From an uncultured Chlorobiaceae bacterium (lineage in GTDB: Bacteria; Bacteroidota; Chlorobiia; Chlorobiales; Chlorobiaceae): 64,000 nt of DNA. The position numbers were made by a program, and so were the translations under genes. Below, one piece after another: positions 26,158 through 35,536 of this stretch (position 1 is its first letter; each line of letters opens with the position of its first letter). The notes under the pieces were generated by a model that was not told the origin of the DNA, did no database searches, and saw only the letters and a list, made by a program, of their open reading frames with translations. The stretch covers positions 1 to 64,000 of the forward strand of contig CAJEXW010000008.1 of NCBI GenBank assembly GCA_903994525.1, in the 5' to 3' direction.

Positions 26158-27252
26158 ATGAAAACCAGCAAAAACCTTTTTGAGGGTATCGTTGCCTTTG
26201 AAAACGTGCTTTCGGCAGCTCAAAAGGCGGCGAAAGGGAAGCGTGAAGAGCAGTCTGTGCTGAAGTTTTATAACCATTTCGAAGAGAACCTCTGGCAGAT
26301 TATTTCGGAGCTGCGCAACAAAACGTACCAACCGGGCTCGTATAAAACCTTCAGCATCTACAAGTCAAAACCCCGTCAGATCAGCGCAGCGCCATTCCGT
26401 GACAGGGTGGTGCATCATGCGCTTATCACCGTTGTCGGGCCCATTCTGGAACGGAGCTTTATCTTCGATACTTACGCCAACAGAGTCGGCAAGGGGACAC
26501 ACAAGGCAATCGCACGCTACCAGCACTACCTCACAAAGTACGCCTACGCGCTGAAGTGCGATATCCGAAAATACTTTCCCTCCATTGACCATGAGATTCT
26601 CAAAGCACTGCTCCGGCGTAAAATTGCCTGCGCCGATACCCTCTGGCTGATTGAAACCATCATCGACAACAGCAATCCGCAAGTTGAACATCTCCACTAT
26701 TTCCCCGGCGATACCCTCTTTACCCCGCACGAAAGAAGGAGGGGCCTGCCGATTGGGAACCTCACCAGCCAGTGGTTTGCCAACTACTACCTCAGTTTTT
26801 TCGATCACTATGTCAAAGAGGTGTTGCACTGCAAAGGCTACGTGCGATATGTGGATGATTGTGTTTTGCTCTCCAACAGCAAGCAGGAGTTGTGGGAGTG
26901 GAAAAGAGCCATCGATCAGGTTCTTGAGCAGTACCGCTTGATACTCAACCCGCAGAGAACAGAACTCTATCCCTCGACGGAAGGGAAGAGTTTTCTTGGC
27001 CAGCGGGTCTTTCAGTCACACCGGCTGCTCCCTGCCGAGAATGTTCGCAGGGCGAAGAGACGGATTCAATGCCTCCTGCTTGCAAAGCCGGCCAACATCA
27101 GGCAAACTCTTTCAGGGTGGTTTGGCCATGCGCGTCAGGCCGATACCCGCAATTTGCGGCGGTTGATTTCTGGAAGGATATTGAGCGGTAAATTACTTTT
27201 GATGAAGCCAATGCAGTCCGAAAGTGGGCAGAAGTTGTCCAGTAATCCATAA
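26158..27252 (+). CDS. DGR-type reverse transcriptase
   Basis: A 364-residue reverse transcriptase of the DGR clade. The hallmark motif LPIGNLTSQ is at 197-205 (DGR RTs have SQ where group II intron RTs have QG). The catalytic YVDD is at 231-234, an earlier catalytic region reads KCDIRKYFPSIDH, and the C-terminal thumb includes FLGQRVF and SGWFGHA. There are no maturase or integrase domains. It copies the TR RNA with adenine-specific errors to make the cDNA that replaces VR sequence. The start lies directly after a strong terminator and lacks a visible ribosome site, which suggests low or conditional expression. Confidence 0.95.
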   Translation: MKTSKNLFEGIVAFENVLSAAQKAAKGKREEQSVLKFYNHFEENLWQIISELRNKTYQPGSYKTFSIYKSKPRQISAAPFRDRVVHHALITVVGPILERSFIFDTYANRVGKGTHKAIARYQHYLTKYAYALKCDIRKYFPSIDHEILKALLRRKIACADTLWLIETIIDNSNPQVEHLHYFPGDTLFTPHERRRGLPIGNLTSQWFANYYLSFFDHYVKEVLHCKGYVRYVDDCVLLSNSKQELWEWKRAIDQVLEQYRLILNPQRTELYPSTEGKSFLGQRVFQSHRLLPAENVRRAKRRIQCLLLAKPANIRQTLSGWFGHARQADTRNLRRLISGRILSGKLLLMKPMQSESGQKLSSNP

Positions 27253-27306
27253 CAAGGCTTGAGGATGTTTCTCATCTCGGGTGAATTGTTTGTGACATAC
27301 AGCCCA

Positions 27307-28824
27307 TCAGATCTTCTCCCACTCAAACCTGCTGACATTCCTTGCCTTGGGGTCAAAGACAATGCCAATCAAATACCGTTCGCCACTATATTTCTCGTAA
27401 TACTGCATCTTCCTGATCTGCTCAAGTGGCTCCCCGTTGGTCACCTTGAATTCAAAGAGAAAGGTTTGCCCTCCGGCCTTCAGTGTCAAATCTATTCTCC
27501 CCTTGTTGCTCACATCTTCGGCGATGATGTCCACCCCGAAGCCGACAAAAAAGGCAAAGAGGACGCTGGCGTAAAAACCCTCAAAATGGTCAATATCATT
27601 GTTGGTGTAATTATTATAGGCGATACTCGCAAAAAGGTGCCGGATAACGGACTCTAATTTTTCAACATCTCCAGTGTCGATGAAATCAAGCAGTTCATCG
27701 TGGATCAGCTCTTTTTCTGAAACGCTGATCATCGATTGCAGAATAGAGTCGTTAAAACTGGTCTGCACCTCTTTGTTGGGAAAGCCCAACTCATATCGAA
27801 CTCCCACACCCAACGGTAGCAGACGCTTGATAGTCAAATAGCCGGTCTGAAACAGAATAGCCTCCAGATTAAGATTTTCAAGGTCAAAACTGTTGACCAG
27901 AGACTCATTAACCCGCAGTCTATGCAACCTGGGAATAAAATAGCTGTTCTTTTTGATGAGATCAATCAGAAATTTTGGCGTTCCTGTCTCGAACCAGTAG
28001 TTTTTGAACACACATTGGTTCTTGATAAAGAGCAGGATATCATAAGGATTATAAACACTGTCACCCAAAAAGTTATAGCCGTTGTACCACCGTTTGACCT
28101 GCTCCATATCCATCCCTTCGAGATAAGGGGCAAAAGAGGTGTCGAGGTCAAGCTGGGTGTAACCACAAACATTGCCATAGTCAGGGTTCAGGCTGATGTC
28201 TTCGATATTGTTCAGGCCGCTGAAGATCGACACCTTGGCGAATTTGCTCACCCCGGTGAGAAAGGCGAAGCGCAGATACTCATCATTCTCCTTGATTTTT
28301 GTGTAAAAGTTCCGCATTCCATTCCGAATGACCAGAGCCTCGGGGATATTCTCAATATTATCCAGAATCGGTTTGTCGTACTCATCAATCAGGATGACCA
28401 CCTTTTGATGATATTTCTCACAGGCTTTTTCGATTAATTCTGCGAAACACTGGTTGGGCTCCTCTTTCTCGTCGCAGAGAATACCAAGCCGTTTCTGATT
28501 GTCATTCAGGATATAGAAAAGGTTTTTGCGAAGAGTTTCCCGACTGTCAATCCCGCCACTGAAACTTATTTTGATGACCGGATATTTCACCTCCCAGTTC
28601 CACTGCTCCTCAATCAAGAGCCCCCGGAACAACTCCCGATTTCCCTCAAAAATATTCTTCAGCGTATCAAGAAACAGGCTTTTACCGAATCGCCGGGGCC
28701 TCGACAGAAAGACATATTGATAACTGTCAATCAGGCTTCGGGCAATCTCCGTTTTGTCGATGTAGAGATAATCACCCTCGATTATTTTACTGAACGTCTG
28801 TATGCCCACCGGCAGCTTTTTCAT
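27307..28824 (-). CDS. AAA-ATPase-like / PD-(D/E)XK nuclease fusion, copy 2
   Basis: A 505-residue close paralog of 6377-7894, with the same P-loop variant SRPRRFGKSLF, the same VVILIDEYDKP Walker B and the same C-terminal GRIDLTL...FLFEFKV nuclease core. Long stretches of nucleotide identity remain. The MKKLPVG start has GGAGG six bases upstream, which decides against longer frames. The promoter-side sequence AAATATAAAACTTTTT is shared with copy 1. Both copies point leftward and bound the DGR island. Confidence 0.85.
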   Translation of the reverse strand: MKKLPVGIQTFSKIIEGDYLYIDKTEIARSLIDSYQYVFLSRPRRFGKSLFLDTLKNIFEGNRELFRGLLIEEQWNWEVKYPVIKISFSGGIDSRETLRKNLFYILNDNQKRLGILCDEKEEPNQCFAELIEKACEKYHQKVVILIDEYDKPILDNIENIPEALVIRNGMRNFYTKIKENDEYLRFAFLTGVSKFAKVSIFSGLNNIEDISLNPDYGNVCGYTQLDLDTSFAPYLEGMDMEQVKRWYNGYNFLGDSVYNPYDILLFIKNQCVFKNYWFETGTPKFLIDLIKKNSYFIPRLHRLRVNESLVNSFDLENLNLEAILFQTGYLTIKRLLPLGVGVRYELGFPNKEVQTSFNDSILQSMISVSEKELIHDELLDFIDTGDVEKLESVIRHLFASIAYNNYTNNDIDHFEGFYASVLFAFFVGFGVDIIAEDVSNKGRIDLTLKAGGQTFLFEFKVTNGEPLEQIRKMQYYEKYSGERYLIGIVFDPKARNVSRFEWEKI

Positions 28825-28984
28825 CGCCAACCTCCATTTAAAACATTGGCCCATCAAAGGCACCGTCTCCTCACCACAACGTCACACTTTTTTTACCTTC
28901 CACTGAAATATAAAACTTTTTGACAGCAAAACAGAGCGACAGACCAGATAGAACAAACAGAGCTTTTCAACCATTCCTGTTGAA

Positions 28985-29341
28985 TTGTTTCAGGACTATC
29001 CATCATGCCATCTCTATGGTATTGAAGAAATAAGGGAAGATACGGCATCATATCTCATCGAGGATGGCAAACAGCGCATCATTTTTGTCGCCCCCAAAGG
29101 TATTCGCTACCTTGCCTCCAACGACACCAAGATCCAGTTTCACGAAACCATTAAAGAGATTGAGCATCGCCTCAATGACCCAGAGGTGAGCCTCGAATCC
29201 TTTATCGTCTCAAACACCTCATCCGAAATCATGAGCCTCCAATGGAATATGGCAAAGCCACAGATGCAGCAACGCAATATCCTCTTTCAGGAAGAGGACA
29301 AAGATCGTTATCTTGCCAAAATGTTAAACTTTGAACCTTGA
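28985..29341 (+). CDS. Hypothetical protein, probably N-terminally truncated
   Basis: I do not recognise a family. The frame opens after a stop at 28949-28951 and has no ATG or ribosome site near its beginning; the first possible start is TTG 28985. The 118 residues read as a soluble, charged protein (IEEIREDTASYLIEDGKQRIIFVAPKGIRYL, NILFQEEDKDRYLAKML). A copy of its last ~49 bp, with the heptamer tract, is at 9414-9489. The missing start next to a mobile-type gene suggests it is a fragment. Its stop lies inside the heptamer tract. Confidence 0.45.
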   Translation: MFQDYPSCHLYGIEEIREDTASYLIEDGKQRIIFVAPKGIRYLASNDTKIQFHETIKEIEHRLNDPEVSLESFIVSNTSSEIMSLQWNMAKPQMQQRNILFQEEDKDRYLAKMLNFEP

Positions 29342-29343
29342 AC
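29326..29343 (+). repeat. Heptanucleotide tandem repeat, AACYTTG type
   Basis: Two to three 7-bp units (AACTTTG, AACCTTG, AAC) cover the stop codon of the gene at 28985-29341, as at the ends of other accessory genes. Confidence 0.5.
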
Positions 29344-29366
29344 AAAACATACTAAACGACGACACC

Positions 29367-30443
29367 ATGTCATTACTCTACACCCCGGCCACTCTTGGTG
29401 TGCTCGCCTTACAGAACCGTATGGTCATGGCTCCGATGACGCGCGGTCGTGCCCCTGGCAACATTCCCAATGCGCTCATGGTCGACTATTATGCCCAACG
29501 CGGAACGGCAGGGCTTATCATTACCGAGGGGGTATCTCCCTCTCCGAATGGTTTGGGCTATGCACGCATACCGGGCATCTTCTCCCCGGCCCAGGTTGAG
29601 GGGTGGAAAGCCACGACCGAAGCGGTGCACAAGGAGGGAGCAAAGATATTTCTGCAGATCATGCACAGCGGGCGAATTTCTCATCCTCTGAATATGCCGG
29701 ACGGATCTCGCGTCATAGCACCTTCAGCCGTCGCCGCTTCGGGTGAAACCTATACAGATGACGGTGGCATGAAGCCTTTTCCGGTTCCGGAGGCGATGAT
29801 TCTGGAGGATATCAACGCTACGGCTGCCGAGTATGTTCAGGCAGCAAAAAATGCCGTTGCAGCAGGGTTTGACGGCATTGAACTGCATGGAGCAAACGGC
29901 TATCTCCTTGAACAGTTCCTTCGTCCGAATTCGAACCTTCGCACGGACAGTTATGGCGGTTCAATTGAAAACCGCGCACGCTTTGTACTTGAAGTGCTCA
30001 ATGCCGTGATTGCGGCGATTGGCAAAGAGAGGGTTGGCATCCGGCTATCTCCCTTCGGTGTCTTCAACGACATGCCGCTCTACGACAGCATGGAGGAGGA
30101 TTACACCTGGCTGGCCCAACAGCTCAATTTTGCCGCTCCGGCGTACATTCATCTTGTGGACCACTCGTCAATGGGTGCGCCAATCGTGCCCGACAGCATG
30201 AAGGCGACCTTCCGCAACACCTTCAAGGGAACCCTGATTCTTTCGGGAGGTTACGATGCCGGGCGGGCTGAACGCGATCTGGCAGAGGGAAAAGGTGACC
30301 TCATTGCCATTGGCATGGGATTTCTTGCCAATCCCGACCTTGTCAAACGATGGAAAACCGGTGCCCCCCTGAACGCTCCAGATATGGAGGCGTTGTATAC
30401 TCCGGGGCCAAAGGGATATACGGACTATCCTGTGCTGGAGTGA
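29367..30443 (+). CDS. Old yellow enzyme family alkene reductase
   Basis: A 358-residue FMN-dependent TIM-barrel oxidoreductase of the OYE/NemA family, which reduces activated alkenes with NAD(P)H. Seen are the N-terminal LQNRMVMAPMTRGRAPG, the active-site region LHGANGYLLEQFLRPNSN with the usual His-Asn pair, and the C-terminal phosphate-binding segments LILSGGYDA and IAIGMGFLANPDLV. ATG 29367 is preferred over an in-frame TTG at 29331 that overlaps the previous gene. It begins the housekeeping part of the window. Confidence 0.9.
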   Translation: MSLLYTPATLGVLALQNRMVMAPMTRGRAPGNIPNALMVDYYAQRGTAGLIITEGVSPSPNGLGYARIPGIFSPAQVEGWKATTEAVHKEGAKIFLQIMHSGRISHPLNMPDGSRVIAPSAVAASGETYTDDGGMKPFPVPEAMILEDINATAAEYVQAAKNAVAAGFDGIELHGANGYLLEQFLRPNSNLRTDSYGGSIENRARFVLEVLNAVIAAIGKERVGIRLSPFGVFNDMPLYDSMEEDYTWLAQQLNFAAPAYIHLVDHSSMGAPIVPDSMKATFRNTFKGTLILSGGYDAGRAERDLAEGKGDLIAIGMGFLANPDLVKRWKTGAPLNAPDMEALYTPGPKGYTDYPVLE

Positions 30444-30483
30444 TGTTGTTGCATAGTGAACCTTTTCTTGATGATTAAAAATT

Positions 30484-31071
30484 ATGATAAATGAACGTCT
30501 GTTGCTGAAACTTCTGCTGGCTCTTTTTTCGGGCCTCATTGCCGCTGAGCTGCTCGTGGTTGCGCTGTTTGGTTTCCGGCTTGAGCTGATGCTCTTCTGC
30601 TTCATTCTTGCGGCTGCTCTCACGGGGATTCTTGTGGTGGTGCGGCTGTTGGGGCAGCAACGGTCGGACATTGACTCTGTCTCTGCCCGCCGCGTCAAGG
30701 CCAAACGTTCCGATGTGATGCGCGATCGCCTCAAGGATTATGGGGTGGATGAGGAGTTTCTTGGTGGTAGCGGCGTTGCATGGGCGACAGACGATGTTCG
30801 GGATTCGCCGAAGCCTGATGGTCGGAAAGCTGGTGATGTGGTGGTGGAAGCCTCTGCGCTGGAAGGGCACTCTATGGAGAGGGAGAGCTTTGATGAGTAT
30901 ATTCATCGCTGCATGAATGGTGGTGGTGAGGATCTCGATTGCGCAGATGGCTTGTCGGTAGAACTCGGCAGTGCGGCTCGTTCCACTGGCATCGGCACTC
31001 CTCCTGAGGATTTTTCCCACGATCCGAAATCTGCCATTTCAAGGCTCAAGAGAGCAGGAGAAAAGTCATGA
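30484..31071 (+). CDS. Membrane-anchored hypothetical protein upstream of a SpoU methyltransferase
   Basis: A 195-residue protein of unknown family. Two hydrophobic segments lie at about 7-30 and 33-54, followed by a soluble, charged C-terminal region of ~140 residues. It overlaps the following RNA methyltransferase by four bases (ATGA), so the two are co-translated. No catalytic motif is visible. Confidence 0.7.
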   Translation: MINERLLLKLLLALFSGLIAAELLVVALFGFRLELMLFCFILAAALTGILVVVRLLGQQRSDIDSVSARRVKAKRSDVMRDRLKDYGVDEEFLGGSGVAWATDDVRDSPKPDGRKAGDVVVEASALEGHSMERESFDEYIHRCMNGGGEDLDCADGLSVELGSAARSTGIGTPPEDFSHDPKSAISRLKRAGEKS

Positions 31072-31859
31072 ATCTGCCAGCTTTAAGCAAGGCAAAGCTA
31101 CGGCAGTTTGTGAAGCTTCACCAGAAAAAGTTCAGGGATTCGGAGGGGCTTTTTCTGGCCGAGGGGCTTCGGACGGTCAGGGAGCTTTGTCAAAGTCTGC
31201 CGGAAGAAAAGATGCTGGTTGCCTTGTTGATCAGGGAGGGTGAAGCTGAGAAGGCCCTTTTTGCGCAGGCGTACCGGGGAAAACTGTTTTCTGTTACCGA
31301 AAAAGAGTGCGATCAACTTGCTGGGACTACGGTATCGCAAGGGGTGTTCGGCGTTTTTCGTCAGCAGCAATCCTCCTGGGTTGGCGCGGTAGAAAAGCCC
31401 GGTCGATCACTCATTATAGCTCTTGATGATCTTCAGGATCCCGGCAATGTTGGCACCATCATCAGAACAGCGGCCTGGTTCGGTGCTGATGCCATGATTT
31501 GCAGTGCTGGAACTGCTGACCGCTACAATGCAAAGGTGGTACGTTCCTGTGCAGGAAGCCTCTATGCTCTGCCCCATTATAGTGTAGAAAACCTCTGTCA
31601 GGAGCTTGAGAGAGTTAAAAAACAGGGCTATACTGTTCTCTGTTCATCGCTTGATGGCAAGGATTTCAGGGAGTGCACACCATGGCCTGAAAAAGTTGTG
31701 CTGGTAATCGGTAATGAAGCCAATGGTATCAGCGAACCGGTACTGGCGTTTGCTGACCGGCTGGTGCGGATACCTCATGCAGGCGGAGCTGTCAGGGTCG
31801 AGTCACTCAACGCTTCGGTCTCCGCCGCCATTCTGATGGAGCGGCTGATGCTTGGGTGA
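31068..31859 (+). CDS. TrmH/SpoU-family RNA 2'-O-methyltransferase
   Basis: A 263-residue SPOUT methyltransferase. The N-terminal substrate-binding domain includes KKFRDSEGLFLAEGLRTV. The trefoil-knot motifs follow: LDDLQDPGNVGTIIRTAAWF (motif 1), VLVIGNEANGIS (motif 2) and IPHAGGAVRVESLNASVSAA (motif 3). It should methylate a ribose in rRNA or tRNA with S-adenosylmethionine, near RlmB and related enzymes; the exact target cannot be fixed. It is convergent with the terC-type gene, whose stop is five bases away. Confidence 0.9.
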   Translation: MNLPALSKAKLRQFVKLHQKKFRDSEGLFLAEGLRTVRELCQSLPEEKMLVALLIREGEAEKALFAQAYRGKLFSVTEKECDQLAGTTVSQGVFGVFRQQQSSWVGAVEKPGRSLIIALDDLQDPGNVGTIIRTAAWFGADAMICSAGTADRYNAKVVRSCAGSLYALPHYSVENLCQELERVKKQGYTVLCSSLDGKDFRECTPWPEKVVLVIGNEANGISEPVLAFADRLVRIPHAGGAVRVESLNASVSAAILMERLMLG

Positions 31860-31863
31860 TGTT

Positions 31864-32619
31864 TTATGCGCCATCTCCGTCAATGTTCATGGTCGTATGC
31901 AGATGCACCGGTTTTGCGCCTCTCTTCCGCAGGCGGATGTTCAGCATTTCAACGGAGATGGAGAAGGTCATGGCGAAGTAGATGTATCCTTTGGGAATTT
32001 CAAATCCAACCCCCTCAGCAAGCAGGGTGACGCCGACAAGGATCAGAAAGCTGAGAGCCAGCATCTTGATTGTCGGATGCTCTTCCACAAAATCGCTGAT
32101 TGCTCTGGCCCCAAGCATCATAATGCCGATTGATATCATGATAGCGATAATCATCACCTGCACCTCTTTGGCAAGCCCAACGGCTGTAATGACCGAATCA
32201 AGTGAAAAGACAATATCAATCACCGCAATCTGCAGCATGGTAAGGATAAACGTGCTGCCTGATTTTTCCTGTTGTGCCTCCTCCTCACCTTCAAGGCTCT
32301 GGTGAATCTCCTGGGTGCTTTTGGCAAGCAGAAAGAGCCCTCCTCCCAGCAGAATAAGGTCGCGCCCCGAAAAGGTGTGGCTGAGCAGGGTAAAGAGTCC
32401 GTTGGTCAAACTCATCACCCATGTTATGGAGAGCAGAAGTGCGATGCGTGTCAACATGGCCAGCCCGAGGCCAATGACCCGCCCCTTGCCCTGCTGTTCT
32501 TTCGGCAGGCGGCTGACGATAATGGAGATAAAAATAATATTGTCGATACCGAGAACTATCTCCAAAGCAGTCAGAGTCGCCAGGGCAATCCACGCTTCCG
32601 GTTGTGTCATCCATTCCAT
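31864..32619 (-). CDS. TerC-family integral membrane protein
   Basis: A 251-residue polytopic protein of the TerC family, linked to tellurite resistance and, in better-studied members, to manganese export. Seen are the family start TALEIVLGIDNIIFISII, the repeat VIDIVFSLDSVITAVGLAK with the matching DN/DS acidic positions, and seven or so hydrophobic segments. The start is taken at ATG 32619 (MEWMTQPEAW); a TTG seven codons upstream is less likely. It is divergent from the aldehyde dehydrogenase gene. Confidence 0.9.
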   Translation of the reverse strand: MEWMTQPEAWIALATLTALEIVLGIDNIIFISIIVSRLPKEQQGKGRVIGLGLAMLTRIALLLSITWVMSLTNGLFTLLSHTFSGRDLILLGGGLFLLAKSTQEIHQSLEGEEEAQQEKSGSTFILTMLQIAVIDIVFSLDSVITAVGLAKEVQVMIIAIMISIGIMMLGARAISDFVEEHPTIKMLALSFLILVGVTLLAEGVGFEIPKGYIYFAMTFSISVEMLNIRLRKRGAKPVHLHTTMNIDGDGA

Positions 32620-32792
32620 AGAGCAAGCAGATAAAGGCAAATTTTGTAACGGAATTTATTCTGTCGAGTAATGTACTGAACAGATGACAGCCTGCCAAAA
32701 TCCTCTGTTTCAATTGAGCTGCTTTTTACCGTACATTGAAAAGAGATCGTTCATGCTGATGAACAATTGACGAATAATGTAGCGCGTATCTC

Positions 32793-34181
32793 ATGCAAAC
32801 TGATCACCTGTTTCCAGAACTGGCGCTGTTGAGAGAGACCTTTCAACAGGGTATTACCCGCGATCCGGGCTGGAGGCGAACGCAGTTGCGTGCGCTTGAA
32901 GCTTTTCTTGTTGAACGTGAAGCGGAGATTGCTGCAGTGCTGTACGATGATTTAAGAAAATCATCAACAGAGGTATTTTTAACTGAAACCGGCTATCTTA
33001 GGGGGGAGATCCGTTTTGCCCTGCGCCATCTCAAATCCTGGATGAAGCCGCACCGGGTTAAAGTTCCTCTTCTTTATCAGCCAGCGAAAGCCTTTTATTC
33101 CGCTGAACCTTATGGAGTTGTGCTTGTTGTCGGGGCGTGGAACTATCCGCTTCAACTCTGTCTGGAGCCACTGATCAGTGCCATTGCGGCGGGGAACTGT
33201 GCCGTCATCAAACCCTCAGAGTTTGCGCCGCAAACCTCTGCGCTTCTAAAAAAAGGGCTGGGCCACTATCTTGAACCCACGGCTTTTTGTGTTGTTGAGG
33301 GGGGCGTTGAGGAGGCAAAAGCTCTCCTTCAGCATCGCTTCGACTATATTTTTTATACCGGTAGTCAGGTAATAGGACGGGAGGTTATGTCTGCTGCGGC
33401 AAGGCATCTCACACCGTTGACGATTGAGCTTGGTGGGAAATGCCCCTGTATTGTTGATGAGCACTCCGACATCCGTGTGGCAGGACGCAGGATTGTCTGG
33501 GCCAAGTTTTTGAACGCGGGCCAGACCTGCCTTGCGCCAGATTATGTGCTCGTGCATCATCGGCGGGAGCAGGAGCTTTTAGAATCGATGCAGGAGGCAC
33601 TTGTCGCATTTTATGGTGACGACCCCGGCAAGAGTCCGGATTATCCCCGTATTGTCAATGAGCATCATGTCAGACGGCTGGAGAGGTTGTTGCAGGGTTC
33701 TTTGGTCTTGAGCGGCGGCGGTTCTGACGTTGGCGATCGGTACGTTGCTCCAACCATTCTAACCGGAGTCACCCATGCATCGCCAGTGATGCAAGAGGAG
33801 ATATTTGGCCCCCTTTTACCGGTTATCCCTTATACAGAGCTTGATGAGGCGCTTGCAACTATCCGCTACAGAGCCGAGCCGCTGGCGATCTATCTCTTTT
33901 CCTCTGAACGGGATGTGCAGCAGCGAGTTCTTCGTGGCACTCGTTCCGGTGCTCTCTGTATTAATGATCTTCTTGTTCAGGGAGCCGTGCATGGCCTTCC
34001 TTTCGGCGGGATAGGGGGAAGCGGGTTTGGCATCTGTCATGGCCAAAGAGGGTTCGAGACTTTTTCCATGCAGCGCAGTGTGCTTCACCGGGCACTTTCT
34101 CCCGACCCTGATACAAGATATCCTCCTTACAGCAGCACAAAGTTTGCCATTCTTAAGTGGCTGATGAACTGGACGGGATAA
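32793..34181 (+). CDS. Aldehyde dehydrogenase, ALDH3-like
   Basis: A 462-residue NAD(P)-dependent aldehyde dehydrogenase, of the shorter class typical of ALDH3-like enzymes. The cofactor region is GVVLVVGAWNYPLQL, the general base E is in TIELGGKCPCIV, and the catalytic cysteine is in NAGQTCLAPDYVLVH. The C-terminal LPFGGIGGSGFG is conserved. Substrates are probably medium or long-chain fatty aldehydes, by family. The gene stands alone after a ~170-bp divergent promoter region. Confidence 0.92.
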   Translation: MQTDHLFPELALLRETFQQGITRDPGWRRTQLRALEAFLVEREAEIAAVLYDDLRKSSTEVFLTETGYLRGEIRFALRHLKSWMKPHRVKVPLLYQPAKAFYSAEPYGVVLVVGAWNYPLQLCLEPLISAIAAGNCAVIKPSEFAPQTSALLKKGLGHYLEPTAFCVVEGGVEEAKALLQHRFDYIFYTGSQVIGREVMSAAARHLTPLTIELGGKCPCIVDEHSDIRVAGRRIVWAKFLNAGQTCLAPDYVLVHHRREQELLESMQEALVAFYGDDPGKSPDYPRIVNEHHVRRLERLLQGSLVLSGGGSDVGDRYVAPTILTGVTHASPVMQEEIFGPLLPVIPYTELDEALATIRYRAEPLAIYLFSSERDVQQRVLRGTRSGALCINDLLVQGAVHGLPFGGIGGSGFGICHGQRGFETFSMQRSVLHRALSPDPDTRYPPYSSTKFAILKWLMNWTG

Positions 34182-34309
34182 TATCCTCTGTTAGCGCAGA
34201 GGATAAACAGGGGTGTGTGGCTTGGTCGTATTCCCCTAATATGTTAACTTTAATCATAGAGCTACAGGAAAGGGTTTTCTCAAATAATGGTTGAAAAAAA
34301 GAGGCAGTC

Positions 34310-34870
34310 ATGAAAAAAAGAGTTGCAGGGTTTCTTGTTGGATGTATTGCGTTGGCGTTTTCTCTTCCTTCAGTTACCGTTGCCATGCCCTATGTAAGAG
34401 GATCAGTTGGTTTGGCATCAATGGGTACAGATTCGAACATTGCCGCCGGATCTTATGATTCCGGTTATGGTTTTACTGGCGCAATCGGCACTGATGGTGG
34501 TAAATATCGGGTTGAGCTTGAAATGGCGCACCAGAAAAATGGGGTAAAATCTGCTGCTGATGATCTCTCAATAACCAGCTACATGGCAAATTACTATTTT
34601 GATCTTGTGGTTCCAGTGGTTGCCATCAAGCCTTATGTTTCGGCAGGTGCCGGTTTGGGGAATATTGAAAAGAATAACGGTCTCGGCGGGATATCCACTG
34701 ACCGGGTGTTTGCCTGGCAGATTGGTGCCGGGGCAGGTTTTACGGTTGCTCCTTTTGTAACCCTCGACCTTCAGTATCGTCGTTTGGGAAGCTCGTCACC
34801 CGAGTTGGCCGGACAGAAGTATAGTATTGGCTCAAACAACGTGACTGTTGGTTTGAGAGTAGGGCTGTAA
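34310..34870 (+). CDS. Outer membrane beta-barrel protein (OmpA-like/porin-type)
   Basis: A 186-residue protein with a signal peptide (KKRVAGFLVGCIALAFSLP, cleavage near residue 25) and repeated amphipathic strands ending in aromatic residues, as in small outer membrane barrels (GYGFTGAIGTDGG, YVSAGAGLGN, LQYRRLGS, final VGLRVGL). The terminal hydrophobic residue supports outer membrane insertion. No specific function can be named. Confidence 0.8.
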   Translation: MKKRVAGFLVGCIALAFSLPSVTVAMPYVRGSVGLASMGTDSNIAAGSYDSGYGFTGAIGTDGGKYRVELEMAHQKNGVKSAADDLSITSYMANYYFDLVVPVVAIKPYVSAGAGLGNIEKNNGLGGISTDRVFAWQIGAGAGFTVAPFVTLDLQYRRLGSSSPELAGQKYSIGSNNVTVGLRVGL

Positions 34871-34932
34871 CCGGAAGGTGTACACGTTGTTTTGACCTCT
34901 TGTCATTAACTCTTTAAACAGGGGAGGTTGTT

Positions 34933-35403
34933 ATGCCTATTCGCAAGTTGAGGCAGTTTCTTGACAGCCATGGCGTACGGTATTTTGTTTTCAGCCACTC
35001 TCCCGCCTATACTGCGCAGGAGATTGCTGCATCGGCTCATGTTCCCGGCAAAGAGCTTGCCAAAACCGTTGTTGTGACGATTGCGGGCAAGATGGCCATG
35101 GTGGTTTTGCCCGCATCCCGTCAACTTGATTTTACTCGTCTTCGGCAATTTGCCGGAACGGAGGAGGTTGAGCTGGCCAGCGAAAGAGAGTTTGTTGATC
35201 TTTTTCCTGAGTGTGAAATTGGTGCCATGCCTCCCTTTGGCAACCTCTATGGTATGGAGGTCTATGTCTCCGAGGAGCTTGAGGATGATGATGATATAGC
35301 ATTCAATGCCGGAGCCCATACTGAGCTTTTGCGACTCTCCTACGATAGTTTTAAAAGCCTGGTTCATCCAAAGGTTGCTCGCCTCTCTCTTGATGTCAAA
35401 TGA
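34933..35403 (+). CDS. YbaK/EbsC-type aminoacyl-tRNA deacylase
   Basis: A 156-residue YbaK/ProX-domain protein. The family removes wrongly attached amino acids from tRNA (for example Cys- or Ala-tRNAPro). Visible is the central AKTVVVTIAGKMAMVVLPA with the catalytic lysine region, and the GAMPPFG loop. It has a very strong ribosome site (GGGGAGG, six bases before ATG 34933). The next gene, a glycosyltransferase, starts ~130 bp downstream. Confidence 0.88.
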   Translation: MPIRKLRQFLDSHGVRYFVFSHSPAYTAQEIAASAHVPGKELAKTVVVTIAGKMAMVVLPASRQLDFTRLRQFAGTEEVELASEREFVDLFPECEIGAMPPFGNLYGMEVYVSEELEDDDDIAFNAGAHTELLRLSYDSFKSLVHPKVARLSLDVK

Positions 35404-35536
35404 ATTTGGCCGAAATAATGGCTTTTTCAAGGGAAATGTTATTTTTTTGCACGTCACTGCCAATCCCGGAGGAGAGAGGTGTTGTGCGTTTGGGGGTGTC
35501 GAAGCTGATCCTGTCTCTTTTGTATCTGGCCATCTT

